The translations under genes and the position numbers were made by a program. Below the pieces are notes generated by a model. It did no database searches and was not told the origin of the DNA. It saw only the letters and a list, made by a program, of their open reading frames with translations. A DNA stretch of 64,000 nt. Source: Agrypnia vestita. Taxonomy: Eukaryota; Arthropoda; Insecta; Trichoptera; Phryganeidae. Positions 1-12,505 of this stretch are shown here, in pieces (the first letter of the stretch is position 1; each line of letters starts with the position of its first letter). Where the stretch lies: positions 186,001 to 250,000 of the forward strand of contig JADDOH010000480.1 in assembly GCA_016648135.1 (NCBI GenBank). The letters are read 5' to 3'.

Positions 1-796
1 TGCTGAGCTGGCAGCACAGAGGACGCGCAATATTTCTCAAATTGAGGGTGGACGAATATCCGGTTCATTTCCTTTGCCATGGACTTGCTACGTATATACA
101 AGAAAATATCAAACATGTGATGCTATCCCGCGTTAAGTTTAAATACTGGAAAAGGAAAAAAAAGCTTTTTCGAAGCGAATTCTTTCGAACGAACGTTATG
201 TGAAACTAAATGTAGGACGTAATAAAAATATTGAGAAAAGTTTTTTTCTTGGTTATATTATTTTTTTTAAATATTATATACTTCATAAGCGCGTGAATGA
301 TACTTTTGACAGACATTTATGTTGGCACTCAATATTTTTTTAGAAAAAAAAAATCAACACGTACGAGAACAAAACTATATTTTATTATACTATATCTATA
401 CGTGTAAACAACTTAGCTGGCTCCCCTTACACTACCCGCTAATCACAAAAAATATGTGACGAAAAATAAACCAAACATATACGTCGTGTTCGATGCCATG
501 GTGATACACATTTGATTCAGAGTCCATAAACGTTAAAAAAAAACAACAACTTCATGTTTGCAAGTTAATTTAATTAAAAATATACACAATATATGTGGGG
601 TATAAAAGCGAAAGCAGCAATATCTAATAATTCGGAAAAATATCATTGATACATAAAAAAGAATATTACTTAGTATCTACTGCACATTAAAAATATTGAG
701 GTATCATTACCAGCTTCCTTCAAAAATTTCAGAATATTATATATTCTGAATTAAAATATTCAGATATATAAAACTTTCAAAAATGTGATATTCTTA
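1..796. other. AT-rich non-coding stretch
   Basis: I see no exon, repeat family member or RNA gene here. It is AT-rich with homopolymer runs and a few short AT palindromes. Confidence 0.5.
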
Positions 797-915
797 CGAG
801 ATGGAAATGATGAACGTCACATTATGTAAAGTGATCACTTAGGCCATCTCATACAGGTCGTAAGCCCTGAGCCATCTTACAAAATGACGTCCATAGACGT
901 TTCTCATATAAATAG
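797..915 (+). mobile_element. MITE family A, partial diverged copy
   Basis: Holds the family-A core (GTAAAGTGATCACTTA, then GGTCGTAAGCCCT) also seen at 4731-5000, 26983-27271 and 40846-41130. The terminal repeats are not recognisable, so this is a fragment. Confidence 0.5.
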
Positions 916-1816
916 CTTCTTTTTTGTGAGCTTCTTAATTTAATTGATTAATTTCGCGGAAGGTAAGTGATTCAGAATTTTTTTTTGAATTCAGTACCTA
1001 TAAATAAAAATTAAATTTAATGCGTTTTCTAACAAATGATACCTACTTTGAAATGACAAAAGTAAATTTCTTTCTTCCCTTTCAGTGAACCTTGAGAGTT
1101 CCTTCAAGTACCCACTTTTTTATTAAACTCTAAAACTACCGAAAATATTTATATAAAAACATTTTTGATATTGCTGCGGCCTGCTGTATAAATAAATCAT
1201 TTCTTCCAAGTAAGATATAACTTAATTTTAACTTTTTTCAACTCCACTAATTTAAGGTTTCCGTGTTTTAATTAGAAATTAGTGGGGGTAAACACCAGAG
1301 GGGTGGTAGGAGGCTGTTTAAATGGTAACATTTTGAGTTTTTACAAAGTATTATTTATCGAACATAACACTTTTAAATAATCCATGAAGGTACATGTATA
1401 TTACACTATTCAACGAACGTTTCAGAAATTCCGCGATATACTTATCGTGTATCGTGGAATTTCTGAATTCCTTCACATCCTGAAAAATTAAAATCGTGTA
1501 TTCGATCTAGATTTAACATACATATTAAAAATATATTGTCAAAATATCGCGACAATGGGAGACAACGAAAATACTTGTTTTAATCATTTTTATTTTATAC
1601 ACAACCGATCATCACTAATTTGATTATATAATCATTATTATGAAATTTGCTCTAAATGTCCCAATCGAGAGACTTCCACATTTCTGTGCGACACTTTATT
1701 AAGTTTTCGTACTTATTCACTATCGAACACCCGGTAGGCGCTCTAGTTATATATTTTCAGTGTTCGCTTATAATTTGCACTGGTCCCTGCATTCGTTTTA
1801 TAGAATCGCTGAAGTT
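916..1816. other. Non-coding stretch with a small hairpin
   Basis: No gene seen. An imperfect hairpin has arms 1423-1438 and 1450-1465 (CAGAAATTCCGCGATA against its near complement, one G.T-type difference). Confidence 0.4.
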
Positions 1817-1967
1817 AAAAGCCTCAACAATCGTAGAGCATGGATGGAAGATGTATGAATGTTGCCGAAGAAAATGGGGTGTGCCAAGATAGACGAATGT
1901 GGCGTTCTATACTATCTGCCTACCCCTGTGGGGAATCGGGGTGAATCTTAATTAATTAGTTAGTTAG
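1817..1967 (+). mobile_element. RTE-like non-LTR retrotransposon, 3' end fragment
   Basis: The translation keeps pieces of the carboxy end of the RTE-like open reading frame (ASTIVEHGWKMYECC corresponds to the intact family's NNRRACMRRCMNV stretch), followed by the family 3' end (CTGCCTACCCC-GTGGGG) and a TTAGTTAG tail. It is the same family as 10270-10817 and 13757-14460. 5' truncation is typical of these elements. Confidence 0.7.
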
Positions 1968-3464
1968 CAATAGTGTCGTCCTGATTGTATACCATTTCAG
2001 GTTTCTAAACAATTTCGTGAATTCAGTTGGCATTTCCACTGTTTATTCTAGAACCTTTTGGTAATTTACAATATACTGAAAAACATTTAGAGGGCTAATA
2101 AATCCTCGATTACTTGTAATTTTTTCTGTTGCTTCAGTCCCGTGGTAATATATTTAAATATTATATTAAGCCACGCAAACGGAAGTAATGCTGCCATCAA
2201 AAAATGTAATTAAATCCTATGGCTGGAAACCACTCGTTCCATTATTGACGAAATATGGGATTCTTTATTTATTTTTTCCGAGATAAAACAGACACAAGAT
2301 AATGGTATGTACGAATAAGAGCATTATTTATCACAATCAAATATATTAACTCGTGTTCTAACATATTTCATATAGAAACAAATTTGAAATATATAAATTC
2401 TCCCATTCCACGCATATGCTCAGATTATAATAACCTTTTGAATTCAATAGATATTTTTAACACTAAATATGAAGAACATATGGTAAGGCAGATACTAGAA
2501 ACTCGTGCCCCTCCCTGACCATATATAATAGGTATATACATTACGAACCCTTGTATGTTTATGTTAAAGTTATAATTTGGCTTTAAATTAGGAAGTTTAT
2601 GTTAAAGTTAAATTAGAAACAATTGATTAAATGAAGCGGGAAAATTGTTTTATGTGTCATTTCTAATTAACTTATCTATAATTATGTCATATCTGTGTCA
2701 TCCTTTAATTGTGGGAGACATTTAACTATTTTTCTGTATTTTGTCCTACCAAGCAATTAAGTCTCCCTGTTGGATGACCGAATAAAATAAAATAAAGTAA
2801 ACAATAAGAAGAACAAATAAAAAATAGAAGACAGGAGCAGTAGTAATAGAATGTAAAAATTGAATATAATGAAGTAATGAAATAGTAATGAGTAATATAA
2901 TGATATAATGAAATAATAACACAATGAAATAAGTGATAATAAAACAAAGACATAATAAGATACGCAAGTAAAACTTCATTTATATCTTACGTCGCAGAAC
3001 ATTTTATACGTGTGTTTGGATATTATGTTATTAAATTTTACGACGCGGAATAATATTCACATGTATTCTTTGTTTATACAAAGAAACAAGACAAATATCA
3101 ATGTCGGTGAACAAGTCGCTGTGAGCTCAGCACATTCCCACTCTGGGTGAGCGTAATCCGAACAACCGGAATCTGTGTGAGGAAGCAAGAGGTAGTGTGT
3201 TCTAGTAGCCCTTGCTGGGATGTGAATTTTAATAAATTATTGACAATTAAATTAGTTTCGACAGATCTATACAAGTTAAAATTTCGAGAGATGTGCGTCT
3301 ATTTTTTAAACTTGAAATGTTGAAATATTACAATGAATATGCGTAGTTCTGCCGAAGAGTAAGGTTTACCTTCAAAAAATTAGTTAAATAAAGTTTTCAG
3401 CAAGTAGTCTTCACTCCCCGTGAAAGGTCGCTAATAAATTTAATGATGGCGTTCTAACCGGTGA
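1968..3464. other. Non-coding stretch
   Basis: AT-rich. 2726-2980 is low-complexity (AATAATGA-like) and open on the minus strand only because of composition. Nothing else recognised. Confidence 0.45.
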
Positions 3465-3676
3465 TAAACTAACTTTGATTATTTATTTTAAACTAACGTT
3501 TTTTGAGATTCGATAATTGGCAACTGATTTTTTTTGAAATTCGATGGGCAACCATCGGCACTAGGCAACAATCATATCTTTGTTATCAATCGTCGATACA
3601 ATCAGATACAAATCTCAAATAACTGTACCCGACTGTACCGAAAATAACCGGTTAAAATAACGGTTTAACCATCACT
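3465..3676 (+). mobile_element. hAT-like non-autonomous repeat (family D), partial
   Basis: Shares GGGCAACCATCGGCAC, an ATCAATC-TCGATA block and a terminal AACGGTTT-ACCATCACT with the larger copy at 37641-38000. The end (reverse complement AGTGATGGTTAAACCGTTAT) looks like a hAT-type terminus, but no target duplication was found. Confidence 0.45.
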
Positions 3677-4730
3677 ACTAATTATATGGACGGATTTGAT
3701 GAAATCATCAATCGGGTAGGAACAGATGGTGCCGTATAGTTTTGGCTGTGGTGCCATCATTATCGGCAACCAGTACTGTTCTGCCAAGAATATAACAAAG
3801 AAGAAACTTATTTTCCTTCAAGCTTCTCACAAAAGAAAAACTTCACTCTGTTTTTCGTCTAAGATCCATATTTTCATCTAATACCTAGATAAAAATCGTT
3901 TGTTGACGACATAATTCCGTGTAAAAATATATTATTCCTACAATTAAATACGAAACAACTGCTTTTCTAATTTTCTCTACTTAATTTGTTGCCAAATTAT
4001 TCTTAACTCATTTATAAACTCTCTAACGCAATGCCTGGGTTAATTTTGTTAAAAATTACCTCTCTTGCTTGGAACCTCATAACACCCCCATCATTTTAAC
4101 CTTCTCTACAATCCAACATGCTACTATTACGCCTCATCTTTAAAGTCTCTGTAGTACGAGAACCGAGATTGAAAACTCACATTTTCTTGAGGAATGGGAA
4201 CTCTTTTCAACACAGATTATATTTAATTAATTTTTTATGTAGAGATTATCAACGGGTCTTTAATAATTATGTAAAGGGATATTAATGTAAAATGTCAAAA
4301 CATTTCACGACAGTCTTAAAAAATACCATGTTTCTTACACTTTTTTGTGGTTGAGAAATTAAAAAGCATTGGAGAAAATAAAATTTAAAGTTAGTGCCCG
4401 GGTACCAAGGTCAACGAAATCTATCACGTAACACATAACAGTCCTTGGCGTAAGCGAGTGTTGTGATTTTGTTTTGTGAAGCGTGTTTTACACATTTTAA
4501 GGACTGTACACAATGTCTATGAAAATTTCACAATTAAACTAAGTCTGAGTCAAAAAGAATGTATCAGAGGTTGGCATTAATGGATAAAAGTAGAGGAAAG
4601 AAATAGTCCAGATTGGTAATGTAAAATAGACTTGGAATAGCAAAATATATTTTAGACCGATGTATTTTAAAATGGTTTCTTATGAGCAAGTTATACTTCC
4701 TTGATGTTAGTATCTATTAAACTATAATAT
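3677..4730. other. Non-coding stretch
   Basis: No exon or recognised repeat. AT-rich, with a few short homopolymer runs. Confidence 0.4.
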
Positions 4731-5000
4731 CAATATATATTATAGATGTCTCACAGAGACGAAACTGTATTTTTATGGAAAAGTAAGTATAGAAGTCTTT
4801 GGGTGTACATGTACATAGGGCTTACGATCTATCGGACGGTTGGTTTAAGTGATCACTTTACACAATGTTACGTTTGCCATTTCCACCCATGATAGAAAAA
4901 TACCATGTCTACTAACTTTTGGAAGTTGTATAATATATTTAAATTATACGCCACGCTTCACGTATGAGTTGCAACAATCCTCAGCGCGATCTATAATCTA
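4731..5000 (-). mobile_element. MITE family A copy
   Basis: Begins with the family terminus (ATTATAGATGTCTCACAGAG, ACGAAACTGT) and continues through the GTGATCACTTTACAC core. It matches 40846-41130 in the opposite orientation. The second terminus is not recognisable. Confidence 0.65.
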
Positions 5001-5219
5001 TATTCGATTTTTGGAGTTTGTTAGGAATATCCTTTATCTGTGTAATGAAAGAATAGCTTTATACTTGTTCAAAAAAAAAGATTAGTCACTATCCGTTCAG
5101 CAAGAAGGTAGCGATGAGTATACCAATACTTGTATCGTACAATTGACTGAATTGATGACGTACGAAAGAAAGAAATCGATTACACGATAAATTATACAGC
5201 CTCATTAATACTTAACACG

Positions 5220-5540
5220 ACACAACTGCTCAAACAACCATCGCCGGGACCCTCGGAGGGTGTTAAACAAAGGTACTTACGCGTCAAACGTGAAACTCAC
5301 AACCTGTGTGCATAATTCATCCCCTGTAAAAGGTCGTAGGCAACCCGCTCGCCCTGCGCGACCCACACCCCACAGAAGTAAAAATTAGATCCCCGCCCAT
5401 TAATCTTGCACGTTTCGAGCGATTCGTCATGTGAAATAGATTTATAGGGGTCGTTTTACCCAGAACAATGCTTTCGTTCCGTTTCCCTCAGTTCATATAA
5501 CTCTCCCGATTTCTGAACTTTATACAGTGTCTTTCATACG
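5220..5540. other. GC-richer non-repetitive block (candidate conserved non-coding element)
   Basis: Clearly richer in G+C and CpG than its surroundings, without a long reading frame and without similarity to other parts of the window. In an intron of a neuronal channel gene this could be regulatory, but nothing in the sequence proves it. Confidence 0.25.
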
Positions 5541-6554
5541 TTTTATATTCCGTACAAAAAATGTGGAGGTTTGGGATTCGAACCACCTTTAGTCTTCATC
5601 CCAGACCGTTTTTGTGTTCACTGAAAAAGTTGCATCTCCATTGTGAGCGGTATGTAAAAGGGATAATTTTTAGTCGGCGTTTTGTGAAAATATTATCGGT
5701 CCATTCCATCCAAGGGAGGGTCCAATTGTTCGAAATATAATGAAAGCATAGATTTTTCTGATATTCATTTACTTTTTGCGTGCATTTGAAACAGTTTTCA
5801 GTAGTAATTACTTATAATTAGGAATTCAATGTTTCATTGAAGTTATTATATTATATATACAAAATATTTTTTCATGACTGATAGTAAAAACTAAATTTGT
5901 TGCGATTTAAAGGAGGCATTTCTTTATAAGATATCCAATTTAGACGATTACTGGGTTCTGTCATGAGTCAAGAATAAAATATTTTTATTTTAATTGGTTA
6001 ACCTTACATTTTCATCTAGTTTTTATGTTAATATTGATTTTTTTTCCAAACCGCTCAAAGACAGGTGTGTGTAAAACTCCATTATCTTCAGAGAGTATAT
6101 TTTTAATATCTTTGATTTTGGCAACTAACTCGTTTTCGTTCGACTGAGATATAATTTATTATTTTTAATGTCCTTTAATTATAATCTCTCTTTCAGAAAC
6201 AATCTCCATCAGAATCGTTATAAAAGCTGTAATTTTTCAACCATTTTTGTCCTCAAAATCATTTTCGTGACGTGTACTTCTATTTTCAACACAAGACATT
6301 TATAAACGTTTTGATAAATTGAAGTCCAACTAGCATTATTTGGTGACTTTTAAAAATATTTTTATGTTCATTATTACTGGTAATTTATTTCTGTAGTCAC
6401 CAGTTATTTCAAAAGCCAACTTTGGTTTAAATAAATTAAGAAATGTGTGTTATTAGGTTTCGTGAAGCAAAAAGGATAATGGAATACCACTAGCAGCTAC
6501 CATCCCAACACTGCGATGGGATAAGATACAGGATCGGAAATATAGATAAAAAAG
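5541..6554. other. Non-coding stretch
   Basis: AT-rich. At about 5570-5610 a B-box-like GGTTCGAATCC occurs on the minus strand, but there is no matching A box, so I do not call a tRNA. Confidence 0.4.
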
Positions 6555-7100
6555 TAACCCATAAAAACCAAGTTTTTATTATACTCCCTTTCTTTGTAAA
6601 ATATAACAACGACGAATTAAAACACATAACATAACACTAAACGTAGAGTACTTTAATATATTTCTAAAATGTCAGATGTTTTGAGCTTTGATATTATAGA
6701 AGCTTCACCTCATGCTTTGAAGATTAAATTCTAAAAACATTTGTCAGTCAATTTAGATTTTCGAAATTCGTAGTAAAGTACCTATTATGCATACCGACGG
6801 ATTAATTCAAATTTATAAAATCGGGCCACCGTAATCGGGCCGTTATCGGGCCACCGTAATCAAACTTTTCTAATGATTCCAATTTGAAAAAACCAATAAA
6901 ATTTCTAAAAATCCGAAATTATACTATAATTATTAATTTTTTTAACGAAAATTTGATAGATCTTTATGATCATCGCCACGAGTCTGTTTGCCATGTTTCA
7001 GCTCGATTGCATCACGGGAAAAGGGTCAAAAATCGATCCAAAGTTTTTGTTGATGGCAAGCAAGCAGACGCCACAAGTTAATATAAAGGGAGTAAAAAAG
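6555..7100 (+). mobile_element. Non-autonomous repeat family B, full-length copy
   Basis: About 545 bp. It starts with ACCCATAAAAACC-AGTTTTTATTATACTCCCTTTCTTT and ends TTAATATAAAGGGAGT. ACTCCCTTT is the inverted terminal core. The interior (GGGAAAAGGGTCAAAAATCG, AGCTCGATT) is shared with 20553-21098 (opposite strand, similar length) and 30835-31152 (shorter). Family class unknown. Confidence 0.65.
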
Positions 7101-7411
7101 AACAATATGAATTAAGTCTGTAGGGATTTGTTTATATTTAACATGTTTTATTAAATCCCTCATATTAAGTTCATCGCTGGCCTTGATTTCTTGTGGAAAA
7201 ATCTGATATATATGACCTGTTAATCAAACAAGAATTTAGCAAGAATTAATTAATTTTATATAATGAAAAATGTTGAGAATGTTTTAGTTTAATCCCGGCT
7301 TTCTGCCCCTTGCCCCTACCTTGTCAATAAGCATTGGAGAGCCTACAAGTTTTCCTACAAATCCTTAATCATATTACACTACAAACAACGGCAATGGTGA
7401 ATTGTCTACAT

Positions 7412-7912
7412 CAGGTGTGGCGATTTTTGGCTCTTTTGGCTTTTTGGCTCCGCGTGCCAAAAATCTTCAAATATTATTTCTCGATTACGTGGCGTGCCCA
7501 AGCAGTAAAAAAATTAACAAAATAGAAAAAAAAACTGAATTTTGTTTACAAGCTTAAAAATTACAATATAGATTCTTAAATTGTCAGGAACGGGGTAGTA
7601 TTGTATATATTGAATATATTATATGAATATGGTCAATTTTAACCACTCCACTATCAAGCGAGATGAGATCGACGAACTTATCGTCACCGACAGTGAAACC
7701 TGCGACGGCGATAAACAAATTACAACACACATAACCTCAAACGAAAACAAACGTCAAAGACAGTGTAACCAGCATAAAAAAAGGATTATCTAATCAAAAT
7801 TTAGTTCCTTAAATTTAAAAATTTTAAAAAATAATTTAGAAATCGTTCGCGTGCTATCCAAATTCTCAAACGTGCCACCTCGGCAACGCGTGCCCTAGGT
7901 TCGCCACACCTG
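7412..7912. mobile_element. hAT-type non-autonomous element, intact ends
   Basis: 501 bp. Both ends carry the inverted repeat CAGGTGTGGCGA, and the element is flanked by a perfect 8-bp duplication GTCTACAT (7404-7411 and 7913-7920). 8-bp duplication with CAG-type ends is the hAT signature. There is no transposase inside. The clean duplication argues for a fairly recent insertion. Confidence 0.85.
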
Positions 7913-8109
7913 GTCTACATCAATAAAATCTGCAACTAGCGGCATGTGGGAGTGTGCGGCAGTTCTCCTTCGGATTGAAATCTCACCAACGTTTGGAGGA
8001 TTAACACCGACATAGTGTATTACGTAATTATTACGTTATTTAAAGAATATACCTGAACAATTTCTTTGATAAAAATATACATACAATACATAAAAACAAG
8101 TTTTACGGA

Positions 8110-8560
8110 AACACTGGCCGTAAGCGGCAGTCATCGATTTCCGCGAGGTCTATAGAAATATGACCAGAAAAAATGAAACCTTCCCATTTATTTTATATCA
8201 TTTGTACGAAATTGAAATTGACGAAAAAATATCTCAGCCGCGTGGAATCTCAATCCGTCTTTATTCGAAATAATCTCGAATAAATGTCGTCAATCTCGGC
8301 AGCCTCCCGTAACAAGATTACTCGGCTTTATGGAGAATATTTTCATTCACAAAAACATCTTTCGGTCCTTTTCTTATGCTCTCATTACACCGCATTTGGC
8401 CCGGTACCCCACTACCACAGTCTCGGTCGATAGTGGTATTGAAAATATTTTTCTATTCAAGCCCGAATCCCCGGATTACACGCTGTTTTGAAGGTTTGAA
8501 AGTTGAAATATTTCGGGTCTGACAGACCCTGAAAAAATTCATACGACTGCTCTGTTAAAG
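8110..8560. other. GC-richer non-repetitive block (candidate conserved non-coding element)
   Basis: Unique within the window, moderate G+C, no coherent reading frame, several short palindromes such as TCGAAATAATCTCGA. Function unknown. Confidence 0.25.
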
Positions 8561-8794
8561 TTTATAATTTTTCATGTCACTCAACTACACCTTGTACGAT
8601 ACAAACGTTGAGTTTTGTCACTTCTCTAGTTTCTAGATCTAGTAATTAATAACTAACTAAATACAGTGCGTTGTCAATCTATTCGAGTGGAGAGGTGGCA
8701 TAAATCAGAGGGTTTTTTGCTCGTTAAGGGAAACAATCCCAATAATGGGGACGTGTTACAGATGTTATACATTATCAATCCTTAAGGAGATTTT

Positions 8795-9160
8795 TTAATT
8801 TTTTTTTTTTATTTCTTAATTAACGCCCTATATAGATTTTACAACAGATACGTAGAGTGTACATTAACAGAATATATAGTTTAAAGAAAAAAAATAACAT
8901 GTAAACATAACAATGACATAAAGTGGAAAGAAAATACTTAAAATACAGATACAAATATATAAATTTAAATATAATATAAAGTTAAAAGCAAGTATATAAA
9001 AAGCAGAAGTATAAGAAAAAAAAATATTATAGAAATTTAAAAACAAAAAAAGTAATAATGTAGAGCGAAAAGATATAGCAAGTAAATGAAAGTCATAATA
9101 TAATAAAAAATAAATAAAAAAAAATACAATCGAAAGAATGGTCGGTCTCAATTACATAAA
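8795..9160 (-). mobile_element. LINE 3' untranslated end, antisense
   Basis: A poly-T run followed by AACGCCCTATATAGATTTTACA resembles the poly-T plus AACGCCCTCATGGTCTTTTACA start of the LINE at 15899-16850. Read on the minus strand this is a LINE 3' end with a poly-A-like tail. The long minus-strand frame (8864-9151) is only low-complexity A/T. Confidence 0.4.
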
Positions 9161-10269
9161 TTACATTACAAACAACTTATACTGGTGGCAAAATAACTCA
9201 ATGTATGTGCAGTAAAAACTTAAGTTTAAATTAAAGTAACCATGCTGCATAATAATATTTATGGTAAAAATAATTGAATATACGGGAAAGGATTGAAAGG
9301 AGTTGAGCTCCTTACTTCTTCGCTTTTTAATGTTAGGGAGAATATTTGTGATCACGATCCTGCAGCTGAATATTGCGAATAACGGTGACGATTATCTGTT
9401 GTTCCCACTTGGTCCTATAGACGGTATACCTGCCTGCGGTTTGTACCATTCACTAGTATCCACGAGATCTGGCTAATTGGTAGCTTCTTTATTCTCGTTC
9501 TAATCATCAATTTTTTTCATGGTGTCATCATGTCTAGCCTGTCACTGTGGATTTGGAATAGTATAGTTAAGGATGGATGTTTCAGTTCTTCTACATCAAA
9601 TATTTTCATTCTGCAACTATCCATGATATATAGGACATGCCTCGCTAGCACCTTAATTTCATAAATTGCTTTCTCGCTTTCTTGGAATACATATTTCAGC
9701 ATCATAGAGAATTAAAACATAAAATTCACTATCAGTCTCATTCTTGTACTTCTTCTTATGCTTTGGTCTTGCGAGATCTTTTTAAGATTGAGCCATAGCC
9801 GACCGCGTCATTGTTTGTACACCTTCAATGTTAAAAATCTCACGAAAAATTCTTGATAAAACGGTAGATCATTGTCTGCAAAGGAAGTGATCAAAAATTA
9901 ATGCACTTTGTGGATCTCGTTGATTTACGCTCACTGACTAATTTAATAAAGTTACTGTAAACAAATGTAAGGATTAAAATAATTGCCGAGTTTGTTTGTT
10001 TGTTTTGTTTATTTCTATTTAAATCATATATAAAACTTTGGTTGGACTGTGCCTGTCTCACTAGAAATATCTGTGTTGAGACAGGCATAGTTTACAATAG
10101 TGTAGTGAGTTGTAGGCCAAGTGAAGTTATTTCTGAATGTGGAATTCAGAAGACCTGTCCATCCTTCCGAAAATCTTTCATCAGGAGGAGGTTATTTTTC
10201 AAATTCCTTAAAGTCTACTTAACCGACCATCTATTCTACTACTAAAAGCACATCAGCGCTATTAATTTT
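9161..10269. other. Non-coding stretch
   Basis: No recognised exon. A minus-strand frame at 9517-9705 (QESEKAIYEIKVLARHVLY) is coherent-looking and might be a transposon remnant, but I could not place it in a family. Confidence 0.35.
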
Positions 10270-10817
10270 AACTTACTTCCTACTTACATGTCAAAGGAAG
10301 CAAGACTAGCGGTACATAATGGCGTTCTAGTGCCAACCCTAATGTATGGAAGTGAAGCCTGGAATTGACAAAAGAGGAATGAAAGTAGACTGAATGCGAT
10401 AGAAATGCAGTCACTAAGACGCTTGTGTGGAAAATCTTTGGTTGATGGAGTAAGGAATGAACAAATTAGACGTGAATGCAATGCTGGCTGTAGTGTGGTA
10501 GATAGAATAAAGAAAGGAGTGCTGAGATGGTTTGGTCGTGTGGAACGTATGAACGAGGAAAGGATGGTTAAGAAAATATATGAGGCGAGTGTTGAAGGCA
10601 ACAGAAATAGAGGGCGTCCGCGAAAGCCCTGGCACGATCAGATACAACAAGTGTTTGAGGATGGCCCCGTTAAAAGCAGCAACAACCGTAGAACTTGTAT
10701 GAGAAGATGTATGAATGTGGCCGAAACAAAAGTGCCAAGATAGAAGAGTGTGGTGTTCAATCCTCTCTGCCTACCCCTGCGGGGAAACGGCTTGGTGGTT
10801 AGTTAGTTAGTTAGTTT
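10270..10817 (+). mobile_element. RTE-like non-LTR retrotransposon, C-terminal coding part and 3' end
   Basis: 5'-truncated copy. Two frames (broken by a stop near 10369) encode the C-terminal domain after the reverse transcriptase: LAVHNGVLVPTLMYGSEAW, then SLRRLCGKSLVDGVRNEQ, LRWFGRVERMNEERMVKKIY, NRGRPRKPWHDQI and RRTCMRRCMNVAE. These are the hallmarks of RTE-like elements common in arthropod genomes. The copy ends with CTGCCTACCCCTGCGGGGAA and a (TTAG)n tail at 10799-10816, the microsatellite-like 3' tail typical of RTE elements. Pseudogenised. Confidence 0.85.
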
Positions 10818-11589
10818 ACTTACATGAATTGCAAGGATTAAAAATTCTAATAAAAACCTGTATAAATTTTTTAGCAATTGATTTTTATTTTTTTTATCTA
10901 ATTATTAATTTATCAAAGAATACCTCTTTTATTTTATGTTATGCTGTTTGAGTACATTCGGTAGAAATGGGAAGGTTGAGAAAGGTATCTAAAGGAGTTT
11001 GACTCCAGATAGTTAAATTGAACGAAAGTTTTTCAAATTTTGTAATGGTGCAATGAATATGAACCACAGAGTATAAATGTATACAGAGATGATCTAAACC
11101 CTCTCTTTAGAAAAGGGGATTGGGACACAACGTAAGTATGTCCTCGTCTCGTATTTAAGTCACATTTATGGTGCATTTTAAGTATTTATTATTGCATAAT
11201 TATTAAACAAAACGTATTTATTGCAATAGGAATTTTTTATTATTTTTTTATTTTGTTCCAAACCGAGTCTCTTAACGTTAAAACGTATATTTTTTAAAAG
11301 AGCTATTTATTCACAATTTATTTATAATTTTTAAGTAATAATACATTTTAAACGTATTTAGTGTGACTTTTCATTAAGTCGCACACCTCAAAACACATAT
11401 ATATAATTTCAAAACGTCGGCCAGAGAGATCAGACATACTCGGCATAATATCCCAGAAAACTACACGTTGAAGATTCTGAATGGCCGCAAAATATTTTGG
11501 CCCGACAATATTTTTGAAACCAGACTGTGTACCGAGAAATTTATGTTTTTTCATGTCGGTATTTTTTGGTGGTCCGTGGTTTGAACGCA

Positions 11590-11827
11590 AAAGACAACGA
11601 ATATCTGATACCAACACTGATGTATGTAAAAGAAGCATGGAGCTGGCAGAAGAAAAACTATATATAATATAGTAAAGTTTGAACAAATTAGAAAAGAATG
11701 TAAAGCTCAGTTAATAGGATTAAAAAAGGTATCTTGGATAGTTTTGCTTGTTGAACGAATGAATAAGAAGAGCGTAATAAAAAAGATAGGACGGCTGCAG
11801 AAGACTTGGAGAAATCAGATAAACTAG
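11590..11827 (+). mobile_element. RTE-like copy, part 1 (interrupted)
   Basis: A decayed RTE-like C-terminal region (ISDTNTDVCKRSMELAEE corresponds to VPTLMYVSEAWSWQKR; later WRNQIN for WHDQIN). It stops abruptly at a poly-T run where another LINE has inserted and resumes at 12322. Confidence 0.65.
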
Positions 11828-12321
11828 ATTTTTTTATTTTTTTTATTTAAAGACTATCGACAGGTCAGAATGACCCTAATGGATAGTCATTTAGGACAAG
11901 GCGTTTACAATTTGCAGTAATACAGCGTACAGTTACAATTTACCGTAGTACATTAAAATAAAACATTAATACATTATACAATATAAGTATACTACAATAA
12001 GTGATTACAAGATGAACGAAGTTCACATTCTCCGCACGACATAATAGGCATGTAGGCTCCCAGGTCAACTAAGTCAGAAAATGTGTACCCGCGTTTTGTT
12101 GCTATAAAATTTTTGTTTAGGTTGATTTCCGAAGAATCCGTCTTACATGCTCAAACTATTTTCGGTCAGGAGCGATATAATTTCTCTCTTAAACTGAGGT
12201 TGTGTCATGTGAAATATGTCGATGTTGGGGTTACGTGACGTGACCTTGTTGTACTGGTTTAGCATTCTAGGTAGAGGAGAGAAATAACCTACGTTTGTGT
12301 TGTAGACCTTTGTGTGGAATA
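11828..12321 (-). mobile_element. 5'-truncated jockey/CR1-type LINE, inserted in the RTE copy
   Basis: On the minus strand the fragment has a C-terminal coding tail followed by a 3' untranslated region and an A-rich tail (the poly-T at 11828-11850). The tail encodes SPLPRMLNQYN and IDIFHMTQPQFKREI, resembling the last residues of jockey/CR1-type ORF2 proteins, which end in a YN...IDIF...F pattern. A second copy is at 60128-60540. It is flanked by the two halves of one RTE copy, so it is younger than that RTE insertion. Confidence 0.65.
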
Positions 12322-12505
12322 AGATGCTGGAAGATGATTCTGTTGGAAGCCTCAACTATCGATGAGTTTACGAATAAAAAATATGTGTAGATAGATAATA
12401 ATGGCTAGAGTTGTATTACAGAAAATAAAAATGTGGCTCTCAATTTTCTCTGCTTAACCCAGTGGTGAAACGGCGTGATGGTAAGCCAGTCAATTAGAAT
12501 ATTAA
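12322..12505 (+). mobile_element. RTE-like copy, part 2 (3' end)
   Basis: Resumes exactly where 11827 stopped: GCTGGAAGATGATTCTGTTG then AGCCTCAACTATCG, as in the other copies (ILEDGPVRSLNNR). It ends with CTGCTTAACCCAGTGG-GAAACGGCGTGATGG and a degenerate GTAA/TTAG tail. Confidence 0.65.

Noticed and set aside
5570..5620. tRNA gene from the GGTTCGAATCC box
   Set aside because: No A box at the right distance and no stems.
8864..9151. 95-codon minus-strand frame
   Set aside because: Low-complexity A/T translation (F, Y, I, L runs) in a LINE 3' region; no domain.
10284..10601. Minus-strand frames over the RTE copy
   Set aside because: Antisense shadow of the plus-strand RTE C-terminal domain.
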